64,000 nucleotides of DNA from CAYLLN01 sp964384375 (GCA_964384375.1 CAYLLN010000027.1:1-64000), one strand, 5' to 3'; shown: positions 52,959 to 62,335, numbered from the stretch's first letter. Program-made: numbers and translations. The notes: generated by a model not told the origin, from the letters alone.

Positions 52959-53492
52959 ATGTCAAACGGCGCCGCGAGTGGTACGGATATTACGCTCGAC
53001 TTTATTGACCGACTGAGCACCAACGGGCAAACAGCAGAACGCGTCTATCTCGCCGAATCGATGGTGGGCAAGATCAGCCCAGGGGGCGGGTCGGTGGCCA
53101 CCGCCGCGCGCTGGACGTGGTTCTATCAAAAGGTCCGCAACGGCGGGGATTGGGACTTCAAGAACAATGTTTACAAGCCGTACAAGACAAATGGCGTCGT
53201 TATCTGCGGCCAACAGTACAAGAATGACATGCCGGGCAATTTCCACTTCGGCTTTGTTGGCGCCGCGGCTGGATTCGCGGCGGGCATCTTAACGCGCGGC
53301 GCGGGGATCGCTCAGGAGCGCGCCGGTACTTCGAAACCGGAATACTGGTGCACCGCCGGCGATGACCCAATCGATTATGAGTTCATCCGACTCGGCATCA
53401 ACCTGTATCGCGAAGTCGGCCTGAAAGTCACTCAGGCTGCACTAAAGCAGATGCTCGCGAAATTTCAAACGATTGTCTGCCCGTCGAAATAG
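52959..53492 (+). CDS. Polymorphic-toxin-type-44-like protein
   Basis: A 177-residue protein resembling the bacterial toxin 44 domain (Ntox44, PF15607): WDFKNNVYKPYKTNGVVICG, GNFHFGFVGAAAGF, LTRGAGIAQERAG, GDDPIDYEFIRLGINLYREVG. In polymorphic toxins this domain sits at the end of long secreted proteins and is predicted to be a nuclease. Here it stands alone with no secretion leader or repeat region, and no immunity gene is recognisable next to it. A GAGGAG site precedes the ATG, and it is co-transcribed with the Hsp70 gene. It could be a domesticated or housekeeping relative. Confidence 0.7.
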   Translation: MSNGAASGTDITLDFIDRLSTNGQTAERVYLAESMVGKISPGGGSVATAARWTWFYQKVRNGGDWDFKNNVYKPYKTNGVVICGQQYKNDMPGNFHFGFVGAAAGFAAGILTRGAGIAQERAGTSKPEYWCTAGDDPIDYEFIRLGINLYREVGLKVTQAALKQMLAKFQTIVCPSK

Positions 53493-53501
53493 CCCACATC
53501 G

Positions 53502-55439
53502 TCAATTGGTCACTTCACGATTCTCTAGAAGCGCGATTACCTTGGCGACGCATTCTCGGACGTCGAGCTTGTCGGTCTTCAGCACCAAATCCGGCGTTGC
53601 TGGCGGCTCATAGGGGGCTGAAATGCCTGGGAAATTGGCGATCTCGCCGCTGTCGGCCTGGGGATAGTGGCCGTCGGTGTCGCGCTGGCGGCAGACGTCG
53701 AGCGGGCAATCGAGATGCACGACCAGGAACCGCTCGCGGCCAATCGCGGCAGCGGCTTTTTGACGGACGGCTTCTTCGGGGGCGACAAACGCCGCCAGGA
53801 CGATGATCCCCGCGTCGTTGAAGAGCTTGGCCACTTCGGCACTGCGGCGCAGATTCTCGCTCCGCTCATCGGCGGTGAAGCCGAGATCCTTGCTGATGCC
53901 GCGACGCATGTTCTGGCCATCGAGGACAACCACCGCCCGCCCCTCGTCGAATAGCTTCCGTTCCAGGGCATAGGCCAGCGTGCTCTTGCCCGCACCGGTC
54001 AACCCAGTCAGCAGCACGGTCACCGGCTTCTGGCCGAAGCGCGCCTGCCGCTCGGTTTCGGTGACGCTTGTCCGCTCGCCGTGCGTTTCCGTCGCCGCCG
54101 GCTCGTCGTCCCAGTGGTCGTGCCGCCCTTCGTTGGCGGCCCGGTCGAGGATCATCCCTGCTCCAACCGTGCTGTTCGTCAGCCGGTCGATCAGGATGAA
54201 CGCACCGGTGGCCCGATTGCGGCGATAGGCGTCGAAGCAGATCGGCTGGCTGAGCGTGAGCGAGCAGCGGCCGATTTCGTTGAGCGAGAGGGTCGGGGCG
54301 TCCTTGCGGTGCAGCGTGTTGACGTCGATCTGATACCGGAGCGTGTTGATCTGCCCCGGCGTCTGCTTCGTCGTCTGCTTTACCCAGTACGACTTGCCGG
54401 GAACCATCGGCTCCTCGGACATCCAGACGACCATCGCCTCGAATTTCTGCTCGACGCGGGGCGTATTCCCCGGCCGGACGATCATGTCGCCGCGGCTGAT
54501 GTCGATTTCGTCCTCGAGCGTGAGCGTGATCGCCTGCGGGGCGAAGGCTTCTTCCAGATCGCCATCCATCGTTACGATCGACTTGATGCGGCTCGTCTTA
54601 CGGCTGGGGAGAGCCATGATCTCGTCACCGCGGCGGACAATGCCCGACGCGATCGTGCCGCAAAAGCCGCGGAAGTTGAGGTGCGGCCGATTGACCGTCT
54701 GCACCGGGAAACGGAAGTCTTCCAGGTTGCGATCGGACCCGATATAGACGTTTTCGAGGAGGCCCATCAGCGTCGGCCCGTCGTACCACGGCGTGCTTTT
54801 GCTCTGCTGAACGACGTTGTCCCCTTTCAATGCCGAGAGAGGGAGGAAATGGACGTCGGGCAGGTCGAGTCGAGCGGCAAAGCTCTGATAGTCGCCGCGG
54901 ATGCGCTCGAATGTCTCCTGGCTGAAATCGACGAGGTCCATCTTGTTGATAGCGACGACGATGTGCTTGATCCCCAGAAGCGACACGATGAACGAGTGCC
55001 GCTTGGTTTGCACGAGGACGCCGTGGCGGGCGTCGATCAGGATGATGGCGAGGTCGGCGGTCGAGGCGCCGGTGGCCATGTTCCGCGTGTACTGCTCGTG
55101 CCCCGGCGTGTCGGCAATGATGAATTTCCGTTTGTCGGTGCTGAAATAGCGGTACGCCACGTCGATCGTAATCCCCTGCTGCCGCTCGTCCTCCAGGCCA
55201 TCGGTGAGCAGGGCCAGGTCGATCTCGCCCCCGGTCGTGCCATGCCGCTGGCTGTCTTTCTGAATCGCGGCGAGCTGATCCTCGTAGATCATCTTCGATT
55301 CATAGAGGAGCCGGCCGATGAGTGTGCTCTTGCCGTCATCGACGCTGCCGCACGTGATGAAGCGGAGCAGTTCCTTGCGCTCGTGCTGAGCGAGGTAGGC
55401 GTTGATGTCGGTGGCGATCAGTGCACTCTGGTGTGACAT
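53502..55439 (-). CDS. cysNC: Bifunctional sulfate adenylyltransferase subunit 1 / APS kinase (CysNC)
   Basis: A 645-residue fusion. Residues 1-430 are CysN, a GTPase of EF-Tu type: GSVDDGKSTLIGRLLYESK (P-loop), DTPGHEQYTRNMATGAS and NKMDLVDFS. Residues about 460-645 are the APS kinase CysC: LLTGLTGAGKSTLAYALERKL with DGQNMRRGISKDLGF. Together with CysD it makes APS and then PAPS from sulfate and ATP, for assimilation or sulfation of polysaccharides. I chose the ATG at 55439 (MSHQSALIATDIN). It follows the HNH gene by 56 bases in the same operon. Confidence 0.93.
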   Translation of the reverse strand: MSHQSALIATDINAYLAQHERKELLRFITCGSVDDGKSTLIGRLLYESKMIYEDQLAAIQKDSQRHGTTGGEIDLALLTDGLEDERQQGITIDVAYRYFSTDKRKFIIADTPGHEQYTRNMATGASTADLAIILIDARHGVLVQTKRHSFIVSLLGIKHIVVAINKMDLVDFSQETFERIRGDYQSFAARLDLPDVHFLPLSALKGDNVVQQSKSTPWYDGPTLMGLLENVYIGSDRNLEDFRFPVQTVNRPHLNFRGFCGTIASGIVRRGDEIMALPSRKTSRIKSIVTMDGDLEEAFAPQAITLTLEDEIDISRGDMIVRPGNTPRVEQKFEAMVVWMSEEPMVPGKSYWVKQTTKQTPGQINTLRYQIDVNTLHRKDAPTLSLNEIGRCSLTLSQPICFDAYRRNRATGAFILIDRLTNSTVGAGMILDRAANEGRHDHWDDEPAATETHGERTSVTETERQARFGQKPVTVLLTGLTGAGKSTLAYALERKLFDEGRAVVVLDGQNMRRGISKDLGFTADERSENLRRSAEVAKLFNDAGIIVLAAFVAPEEAVRQKAAAAIGRERFLVVHLDCPLDVCRQRDTDGHYPQADSGEIANFPGISAPYEPPATPDLVLKTDKLDVRECVAKVIALLENREVTN

Positions 55440-55494
55440 TGAAGAAACCGGCGAATTTACAGTTAGTGTGCGCAAGCTAGTGTCAACTACACGC

Positions 55495-56775
55495 TCACGA
55501 CTTCAGGCCTTTGCTGACAACATTGTTGTGGTACTCAATGTATTCGGGGTTTACCCAGTGGGAATGCGCAGAACGAATTGTGGATGGGTCTATCCGCCGC
55601 GCAAAATAGTCGAGCTCCGCATGGTGATTTGGACAAACACAAAGAATGTTGCTCTCCACGTCTGGGCCGTTGTGCTTCAAACCGAGCGGCCTAATGTGAT
55701 GCCCTTCAGAATATCGACAGCCATTTGGCAAAATGATCGTATGACCGCAAATCTGACACTGGTTGTGATGAATCGCCTTTACTCGACGCACAACTGCGGT
55801 ATCGCGGACAATTCTCAACGTCGTTGTCAGCACTCGATCTGGCAGTGATGGATTGGATATTTGATAGGCGAAGCGTTGCGCTCGCAACTCTTCGATCATC
55901 ACCTCAATCTCAGCTCGCTTCTCGACGATTTTGCGAACTGCTCCGCGCGGTGTGAACCCCAGTCGACGTTTGATTTCAGCGATCTCAATGGGCGCGTCAG
56001 ACTGGTCAAGGAACCAATCAACAGGAATGCGATATTCATGCGGCCCCCCAGTCAGCCGTTGCATTTCAAGTGGAGAATAATACCATCCCGAAGCATGTGT
56101 TACACCGTCCCATTTCGATTGCACCTCACCGACAGCGACAATTCCGATACGATTCTCGTACATCAGCAGGATATCACGGGGCTTAAGTTGCTCGAACTGT
56201 AGGCCAAACTGTTGCCTGTCACCGCCTACCGCTGCGAATTGCTTAGCAATCAGTATCGGAAAACGTGGCTGAGGATTCTCCGTGATCGCATCTGCGTCAG
56301 TGTTATAGAAGTAGAAATCTCGGGGCAAATTGGGGTTTAGGCCGAGGCCGCCCTTTTTAGCAAGGAGTCCAACGATGCGATTGGCATTCTCTTGATCTTT
56401 CAGCTCCATCTTTGTATGTCGCGGTGCCGTTCCAAGTCCCAATTCTTTGAAATGGACGGCACCTGCCAATGTAGATACAGAGTACAGCCAGTCCACCGTC
56501 CGGAAATGGCAATGCGTTGACTCAAAGTCGGGGGGTAGTTGATTGCGCTCCACAAGGCGGTATGTATCCTTGTCGCCAACAACTCCCGCACCAATTGCTC
56601 CGAACTCATTTGCGTACGCAATTACCCAGTCGCCGTCGTCGAGATCGTTCAGAATCCTGTCCCCGCGGTCGCCCTCTGCATTCTCGAATCCCGTACTGAT
56701 CATGCGCATCGCAAGATGGCGATTCCACCATGCATCCGTATATGGTTGACCAATGTTGAATAGGTAATAAGCCAT
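55495..56775 (-). CDS. EVE-like/HNH endonuclease lying inside the cysD-cysNC operon
   Basis: A 426-residue protein. Residues 1-110 look like an EVE/PUA-type modified-base reader (MAYYLFNIGQPYTDAWWNRH, ILNDLDDGDWVIAYANEFGA). A second related stretch occurs at about 165-260 (FPILIAKQFAAVGGDRQQFG, PRDILLMYENRIGIVAVGEV). The last 110 residues are an HNH nuclease: CQICGHTIILPNGCRYSEGH, then HIRP, DVESNILCVCPNHHAELDYF. Reader plus HNH suggests a type IV-like restriction enzyme against modified DNA. Its base composition is visibly more AT-rich than the cys genes on both sides. It sits 52 bases after cysD and 56 before cysNC, so it is probably a transferred gene using the operon. Confidence 0.75.
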   Translation of the reverse strand: MAYYLFNIGQPYTDAWWNRHLAMRMISTGFENAEGDRGDRILNDLDDGDWVIAYANEFGAIGAGVVGDKDTYRLVERNQLPPDFESTHCHFRTVDWLYSVSTLAGAVHFKELGLGTAPRHTKMELKDQENANRIVGLLAKKGGLGLNPNLPRDFYFYNTDADAITENPQPRFPILIAKQFAAVGGDRQQFGLQFEQLKPRDILLMYENRIGIVAVGEVQSKWDGVTHASGWYYSPLEMQRLTGGPHEYRIPVDWFLDQSDAPIEIAEIKRRLGFTPRGAVRKIVEKRAEIEVMIEELRAQRFAYQISNPSLPDRVLTTTLRIVRDTAVVRRVKAIHHNQCQICGHTIILPNGCRYSEGHHIRPLGLKHNGPDVESNILCVCPNHHAELDYFARRIDPSTIRSAHSHWVNPEYIEYHNNVVSKGLKS

Positions 56776-56826
56776 GATCTGGCCCTCAGTCCGCCGGATG
56801 GTTCGAGGCACTGGATGTGGCGGACG

Positions 56827-57738
56827 CTAGAAATACCCTTCCTTCTTCTTCTTCTCCATTGACCCGCTTTGATCGTGATCGATCAGCCGTCCTTGCCGCT
56901 CGGATGATTTCGTCAGCAGCATCTCCTGAATGATTTCTGGCAGCGTCGTCGCATTGGAATCGACGGCGCCGCTGAGCGGATAACAGCCGAGCGTGCGAAA
57001 GCGGACGCGGCGCATCTCGGGCTTCTCGCCCGGATTCAGCGGCAGGCGGTCGTCATCGACCATGATCATCATGCCGTCGCGCCAGACGATCGGCCGCTCC
57101 TGGGCGAAATAGAGCGGGACGATCGGGATCTTTTCGAGGTGAATGTATTGCCAGACGTCGAGCTCGGTCCAATTCGAGAGCGGGAAAACGCGGATGCTTT
57201 CCCCTTTGTTCACGCGGGCGTTGTAGAGGTTCCAGAGTTCGGGCCGCTGGTTCTTGGGATCCCAGCGATGGAACTGGTCGCGGAACGAATAGACCCGCTC
57301 CTTGGCCCGCGATTTTTCCTCGTCGCGGCGAGCACCGCCGAAGGCCGCGTCGAACTTGTACTTGTCGAGGGCTTGTTTCAGCCCTTCGGTCTTCATCACG
57401 TCGGTGTGGACCTTGCTGCCGTGCGTGATCGGGTTGATCCCCTTCTTCCGCCCCTCTTCGTTCACGTGAACGATCAGCTTCAGCCCCAGATCTTTTGCGA
57501 TGTAGTTGTCCCTCAGAGCGTACATCTCCTGGAACTTCCACGTCGTATCGACGTGCATCAGCGGGAACGGCGGCTTGGCGGGGTAAAACGCCTTCTCGGC
57601 CAGCCGGACCATGCAGGCCGAGTCCTTGCCGATCGAGTAGAGCATGACCGGGTTTTCAAACTCGGCCACCACCTCGCGGATGATGTGGATGCTCTCGGCT
57701 TCGAGCTGCTTGAGGTGGGTGAGGGAGTAGCCGGACAT
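56827..57738 (-). CDS. cysD: Sulfate adenylyltransferase subunit 2
   Basis: A 303-residue CysD, the catalytic subunit of ATP sulfurylase (ATP + sulfate to APS). ATP pyrophosphatase motifs: LYSIGKDSACMVRLAEKAF, PLMHVDTTWKFQEMYALRD, FGGARRDEEKSRAKERVYSF and VFPLSNWTELDVWQYIHLE. I chose the ATG at 57738 (MSGYSLTHLKQ), which gives the usual family length; the longer frame is an upstream artefact. It works as a complex with CysN encoded downstream, from which it is now separated by the HNH gene. Confidence 0.94.
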   Translation of the reverse strand: MSGYSLTHLKQLEAESIHIIREVVAEFENPVMLYSIGKDSACMVRLAEKAFYPAKPPFPLMHVDTTWKFQEMYALRDNYIAKDLGLKLIVHVNEEGRKKGINPITHGSKVHTDVMKTEGLKQALDKYKFDAAFGGARRDEEKSRAKERVYSFRDQFHRWDPKNQRPELWNLYNARVNKGESIRVFPLSNWTELDVWQYIHLEKIPIVPLYFAQERPIVWRDGMMIMVDDDRLPLNPGEKPEMRRVRFRTLGCYPLSGAVDSNATTLPEIIQEMLLTKSSERQGRLIDHDQSGSMEKKKKEGYF

Positions 57739-57863
57739 GCGGGAGAGGGTGGGGGCTAGGGACTCGGGGACAGGGTAGCGATAGCGCGCCCCGCTCTTGG
57801 CAATATACGAAAGATGTGCCGGATGACCAACGGCGGGAGAACGCCTAAAGCCTTGGCGGGCAA

Positions 57864-58337
57864 TCACTTCTTGAAGTGGACAGCACACGCCCCGTCGTCG
57901 CAGGCGTCGGCTGACTTGCCGGCAATCGCATATCGCCGCTTGGCGACTTGCTTGTACCCCCACCGCCAGAGCGGCATGGTAAAGGGAATGTGCATGAGCG
58001 GCGCGAGCACGTAGAGCCGCGGCAGGCGGGTTGTCAGATAGCGAAGGGCCGCCGCTCCGGCGTAACGATTCCCTTGCTGATCGACGACGTAAATCTCTTC
58101 CATGAGTTGGTCGTAAGTCAAATCAGGAAAACGCTTTGCAACCTCCGGATCGTGGAGCGACAGGAACGCGAGCCGCCCTTTGCTATCCCACCGTGCCAGA
58201 TTCTGGACCTGCCCCGTGCAGAACTTGCAGTGGCCATCGTAAATGACGATGTCCGCCTCGGGCCGTTCGGCAGCCGTGGGAAGGGCCACAGGGGCCTTCG
58301 GAGCGGCAGCAGGCGAGGTTTGGACGGCAGTGGTCAT
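57864..58337 (-). CDS. DCC-family thiol-disulfide oxidoreductase (DUF393)
   Basis: A 157-residue protein with the family start IVIYDGHCKFCTGQVQNLAR, in which the DGxCxxC motif gives the DCC name, and a conserved LAFLSLHDPEVAKRFP, YVVDQQGNRYAGAAALRYL. The ATG at 58337 (MTTAVQTSPAAAP) is chosen because the upstream part is not conserved. Members are predicted thioredoxin-fold redox proteins with no settled substrate. It lies upstream of cysD on the same strand, with a 125-base gap. Confidence 0.85.
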   Translation of the reverse strand: MTTAVQTSPAAAPKAPVALPTAAERPEADIVIYDGHCKFCTGQVQNLARWDSKGRLAFLSLHDPEVAKRFPDLTYDQLMEEIYVVDQQGNRYAGAAALRYLTTRLPRLYVLAPLMHIPFTMPLWRWGYKQVAKRRYAIAGKSADACDDGACAVHFKK

Positions 58338-58704
58338 TGGGGGCCTCACCCAATTGAACCGTGCAAATAGCGTGCGGGCAACCTGGAAGGTGAATCCGGC
58401 GACAAAATTTCGGGGTAACAATTGACAGCGAGCGTGCCGATTTAGACAATTTGTCTGGACGCGGTGCATTAGCTACCACCGGCAAAAGCCGGCTGGCCGA
58501 GTGCGTCGTCTTATCCTCGGGGTCCGCGGCGGGAGTTGTTACGAATTCCCGCGTGAATTCTCGACTGGACTGCCCTACAATGGGCAGTCGATCGGGACGA
58601 ATACAGAGTGGGTCGATTCGGTAGCTGAGTTCGCCAGAACTCAGGTGGCGCATAAACGCCTGAAGTCTGGCGACTTCAGCTACGAACAAGCAAAGGGAAC
58701 CGCC

Positions 58705-60399
58705 ATGGAAGAAATCACCAGGCAAGTTGGTCGCGCTCATCGCCGGCTCGTCTTTCAGCAGTTCCTGTTTGTCGTTGGCTGGTCGCTCTTTGCGACGCTG
58801 GTGATCGCGGCGATTGGCCTTGCCGTGCCCCGCATCTGGGCTCTGGATCTCGATCGGCAGATTTGGGACTGGAGTTGGATTGGTGGCGGCATCGCGGCCG
58901 GTTTCGTCGTCGCCGGTCTGTGGACCTGGATGATTCGCTGGAGCAAGCTCGATGCGGCCATTGAACTCGACCGCCGCTATGGCCTGAAGGAACGCGTTTC
59001 CAGCACGCTGGCCCTTGGACCGGAGGAACGTGAAACCGAAATCGGCCACGCCCTGGTGAGCGATGCTGTCCGCCGCGTCGAACGGATCGACGTTCGCGAG
59101 CAGTTCCATGTGGCCCCGACGTGGCGGCTCCTGTTGCCGCTGATGCCGGCGATTGCCTTGGTGGTGATGTTCGCCGCACTTGATTTTGCCACACAGCGCA
59201 AAGCTGACGCGACGACCGAGCCACCGACGGAAATCAAGAAGCAGATCAAGACCGCTACGCAGAAGTTGCAAGAGAAACTTCGCGAGAGCGAGAAGCGGGC
59301 CGCCGAGGAAGGACTGAAGGACCTCGATGTGCTAAAGGAGATGAACAAGGAACTCGACAAGCTGGCGAACAAGAGCCAGGTCGATCGCAAAGAGGCGATG
59401 CTGAAGATCAACGATCTGGCCAAGGACATCGAGAAGCGGCGGCAGGAACTGGGCGGTGCCGACAAGATGAAGAAGGAGCTCGACAAGCTGAAGGATGTGG
59501 CTAAGGGGCCGGCCGACAAGCTCGCGGAGTCGCTCAAGGAAGGGGATTTCGGCAAGGCTCAGGAACAGATCAAGCAGATGAAGGAAGACCTAGCCAAGGG
59601 AAAGCTCGGCCAGGAAGACAAGGACAAGCTCGCCAAGCAGCTGGAGCAGATGAAGGACGCCCTCAAGCAGGGCGCGGCCGACGCGAAGGAAGCTCGTGAA
59701 AAGCTGCAGCAGCAGATCGAGAAGAAGCTCGAAGAGGGGAACCTCGCCGAAGCCGCCAAGATGCAGCAGCAGCTCGACGAAATGAACCAGAATGCCGAGC
59801 AGATGCAGCAAATGATGGAAAAGCTGGCTGACAAGCTCGCGCAGGCTGCCGAAGCGATGAAAGAGGGTGGCGACCCCAAGCAAGCTGGCGAAAAGCTCGA
59901 CCAGCTCGCCCAAGACTTGGAACAGCTTCAGGAGCAGCTTGACCAGATTGAAAACCTGGATGAAATCCTCGATCAGCTCGCCGACGCGAAGAACGCGATG
60001 AAGTGCCAGGATTGCGGCGGCGCGGGCTGCAAGGCTTGCGAAGGGAACGGCGATGCTGAAGGGGACGGCAAGAGCGGAAAGGGAGAAGGAAAGGGGAAGG
60101 GCAAAGGGAAGGGCGACTTCGCCAAGGGCTCCGGCCAGGGCGAGGGGCTGCGTGACGAGGAAGAGACCGACAAGAGCTTCTACGACACGCGGGTCGGCGC
60201 TGATCCGAAGGCCGGCGAGTCGGTTCGCGTCGGCGATGCCGGCGGCAACAATGTCGCAGGCAAGTCGCGCGAAGCGGTGAAGGAAGCCGTGCAGGCCGCA
60301 CTCGCCAAAGACCCCGACGCGCTCGACGAAGTGAACCTGCCGCGCGATCAGCGCGAACACGCGAAGCAATACTTCGAGAAGTTCCGCAATGGCGAGTAG
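58705..60399 (+). CDS. Membrane-anchored coiled-coil protein with CxxC zinc-finger-like motif
   Basis: A 564-residue protein. Three hydrophobic segments lie in the first 180 residues (FLFVVGWSLFATLVIAAIGL, SWIGGGIAAGFVVAGLW, RLLLPLMPAIALVVMFAAL). A very long Lys/Glu/Gln coiled coil runs from about 200 to 430 (words like EQIKQMKEDLAKGKLGQEDK). A DnaJ-type CQDCGGAGCKACEG motif follows, then a glycine- and lysine-rich linker and a short conserved end (LPRDQREHAKQYFEKF). AAGGGAA precedes the ATG at 58705. Proteins of this build occur next to Bat/MoxR genes in planctomycetes, but none is adjacent here. Role unknown. Confidence 0.75.
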   Translation: MEEITRQVGRAHRRLVFQQFLFVVGWSLFATLVIAAIGLAVPRIWALDLDRQIWDWSWIGGGIAAGFVVAGLWTWMIRWSKLDAAIELDRRYGLKERVSSTLALGPEERETEIGHALVSDAVRRVERIDVREQFHVAPTWRLLLPLMPAIALVVMFAALDFATQRKADATTEPPTEIKKQIKTATQKLQEKLRESEKRAAEEGLKDLDVLKEMNKELDKLANKSQVDRKEAMLKINDLAKDIEKRRQELGGADKMKKELDKLKDVAKGPADKLAESLKEGDFGKAQEQIKQMKEDLAKGKLGQEDKDKLAKQLEQMKDALKQGAADAKEAREKLQQQIEKKLEEGNLAEAAKMQQQLDEMNQNAEQMQQMMEKLADKLAQAAEAMKEGGDPKQAGEKLDQLAQDLEQLQEQLDQIENLDEILDQLADAKNAMKCQDCGGAGCKACEGNGDAEGDGKSGKGEGKGKGKGKGDFAKGSGQGEGLRDEEETDKSFYDTRVGADPKAGESVRVGDAGGNNVAGKSREAVKEAVQAALAKDPDALDEVNLPRDQREHAKQYFEKFRNGE

Positions 60400-60449
60400 G
60401 TACCGTGGGGCAGGCTTTTAGCCTGCCAATCACGTCAACGATTCAACCT

Positions 60450-60481
60450 ACCGGGAGCCAACCGCCCCCGGTTTTCTTTTT
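60450..60481 (+). terminator. Intrinsic terminator between the coiled-coil gene and dapB
   Basis: ACCGGG (60450-60455) pairs with CCCGGT (60467-60472) and a T-rich run follows. A second hairpin without T-run (GGCAGGCT/AGCCTGCC, 60409-60427) lies just before it. Confidence 0.6.
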
Positions 60482-60490
60482 GGCAATGCT

Positions 60491-61285
60491 TTACAGCCCC
60501 AGCACATCGACCATCGAGTACAGGCCGGGCTTCTGGGTCGCCACGAACTTCGCTGCCGAGAGCGCGCCCAGAGCGTAGCAGTCGCGGTTGCTCGCCTTCA
60601 CCGTGATTTCGAGGGTCTCGCCGAGCAGGCCGAAGATGATCGTGTGTTCGCCCGGATTGTCGCCGGTGCGGACCGCGTGGTAGCCGATCTCGTGCTTGGG
60701 CCGCTTGCCAATTTGCCCCGCACGGCCGTGGCGATGCTCGGTTTGTCCCATCACGCCGGCAATAATCTCCCCGAACTTCAGAGCCGTGCCGCTCGGGCTG
60801 TCTTCCTTCATCCGGTGATGGCGCTCGATGATCTCGACATCGACGCCGCTGGATTGATTTTTCAGCACTTCGCCGGCTGTGGCGCAGAGCTTCATTGCCA
60901 GGTTGACGGTCGTGCTCATGCTCGGCGACCAAACGATAGGAATCGTCTTGGCGGCGACGTGAATCTGGGCCTTGTGCGATTCGCCCAGGCCCGTCGTCGC
61001 GAGGACCAGCGGCAGGCCGCGGCTGACGCAGACCTCAAGGATTCGCTCGGCCGCCTGTGGGACGGAGAAGTCGATCACCGCTTGCGGCTGCACGTTCAGC
61101 GCACCGGAGAGCGGCACGTGCAACTCCGTCGTGCCGGCGAGGTGGCCAGCGTCCTTCCCCAGGTCCGGGCAATCGGGCGAATCGACGGCAGCGACGATCT
61201 TCAGGTCTGGATCGGTGCTGCCGAGGGCAACGAGCCGGCGGCCCATGCGTCCGGCAGCGCCGTGGATGGCAATGGTGGTGGTCAC
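60491..61285 (-). CDS. dapB: 4-hydroxy-tetrahydrodipicolinate reductase
   Basis: A 264-residue DapB of the lysine/diaminopimelate pathway, reducing the cyclic dipicolinate precursor with NAD(P)H. Motifs: TIAIHGAAGRMGRRLVAL (dinucleotide fold), VIDFSVPQA, VLATTGLGE, and the substrate-binding EIIERHHRMKEDSPSGTALK (catalytic HHxxK... region). The start is the GTG at 61285, with GAGGAATTC just upstream; the long upstream extension lacks homology. It is followed on the same strand by no other lysine gene. Confidence 0.93.
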   Translation of the reverse strand: MTTTIAIHGAAGRMGRRLVALGSTDPDLKIVAAVDSPDCPDLGKDAGHLAGTTELHVPLSGALNVQPQAVIDFSVPQAAERILEVCVSRGLPLVLATTGLGESHKAQIHVAAKTIPIVWSPSMSTTVNLAMKLCATAGEVLKNQSSGVDVEIIERHHRMKEDSPSGTALKFGEIIAGVMGQTEHRHGRAGQIGKRPKHEIGYHAVRTGDNPGEHTIIFGLLGETLEITVKASNRDCYALGALSAAKFVATQKPGLYSMVDVLGL

Positions 61286-61349
61286 AGAATTCCTCGCAGT
61301 GCGAATTGGCGACGATAGACGCTCTTTATCCCCCGCGTCTTGCCGTTCG

Positions 61350-62027
61350 TCAAACCCGCTCAAACTGCCGCCAGAGTTTGAGCCACTTCGGCAGCTGTTC
61401 GAGTTTCGTGAGCATCCCCTTCCGCGGCAGGCCGTCGAATTCCTTTTCCTCGGAAATGCCCGACAGGATCGCGACAAACGGCATGCAGGCGGCCTGGGCA
61501 GCCTCTGCATCGACCGGGTGATCGCCGAGGTAGAGCGCGTCGTCGGGATCGAGTCGCAACCGGCCGAGGGCCCGAATCAGCGGCTGCGGATGCGGCTTGT
61601 GATGCTCGACGTCCTCACCGCCGACGATCGCATCGAACAGTTTGCCCGCCTCGTGATTGGCCAGAATCGCCTCAATCCGGTAGCGAAACTTCGTGCTGAC
61701 AATGGCCGTCCGGTAGCCGTCGCGGCGGAGCTGACCAATCGTCTCCTTCACCGACGGATAAAGCGTTGTGAGCAAGGCCATCACTTCGTCGGCCCGCGAA
61801 ATGAACGCCTGTACGAATGCCGCGACTGCTTGCGGATCCTCCACTCCCGTCAGCCGAGCGAGCACTTCCGGCAGCGGATAAGCGATGCTGCGGCAGATGG
61901 CTTGCTTTTCGGCGGCGGGGAATCCGCAGCGAACGAGTGCGTGATTGACGCACTCGACAGCGCCGGCCGTCGAGTCGGCGAGCGTGTAGTCGAAGTCGAA
62001 GAGGAGGGCGCGGAGCATTCGAGGCAT
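61350..62027 (-). CDS. HAD-superfamily phosphatase (phosphoglycolate phosphatase-like)
   Basis: A 225-residue HAD hydrolase. It has the nucleophile motif LLFDFDYTLADS, motif II in AIVSTKF, the lysine in VEHHKPHPQP and the acidic motif IV in ALYLGDHPVDAEAA. The helical cap between residues 15 and 80 is of Gph/PGP type. The FDFDYT variant replaces the usual DFDGT. It lies 64 bases upstream of dapB on the same strand. The substrate is uncertain, probably a small phosphorylated metabolite. Confidence 0.87.
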   Translation of the reverse strand: MPRMLRALLFDFDYTLADSTAGAVECVNHALVRCGFPAAEKQAICRSIAYPLPEVLARLTGVEDPQAVAAFVQAFISRADEVMALLTTLYPSVKETIGQLRRDGYRTAIVSTKFRYRIEAILANHEAGKLFDAIVGGEDVEHHKPHPQPLIRALGRLRLDPDDALYLGDHPVDAEAAQAACMPFVAILSGISEEKEFDGLPRKGMLTKLEQLPKWLKLWRQFERV

Positions 62028-62335
62028 CGGACTCAGTTTATAAGATATACTTTGCGCACTCTATGGATCATGCTTTTAACGATGCTTCAATTGAAGTGGA
62101 TTATTTGAGGCCATCAATCACCATGGATATTTCCATTAACGTCGTAGAGCTTTCCTTTAAAGCGAATTACAGCTTTTCTTTCGGACAGCAAATCAAATGC
62201 TTGGAACCCAATACACACAGTCCGCTTAACAGGCCAATTCGTAGTCGCATTCGTGATCAGTTCAATCAAGCGAAAGTATCCTGCTAGTGTCTGGTCAGAT
62301 GGCGCAAAACGCCATGAATTCCGTCGCCACGCAGC
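62028..62335. other. AT-rich intergenic region, nothing recognised
   Basis: A 74-codon open frame on the plus strand (62063-62287) has no recognised motif or ribosome site. Composition is markedly lower in G+C than the neighbours. It may be foreign or decayed DNA. Confidence 0.45.

Noticed and set aside
54081..55436. 451-codon plus-strand frame antisense to cysNC
   Set aside because: Composition mirrors the complementary CysN codons, there are no motifs, and CysN on the minus strand is unambiguous.
62063..62287. 74-codon AT-rich plus-strand frame
   Set aside because: No ribosome site or homology that I can recognise; its composition suggests intergenic DNA.
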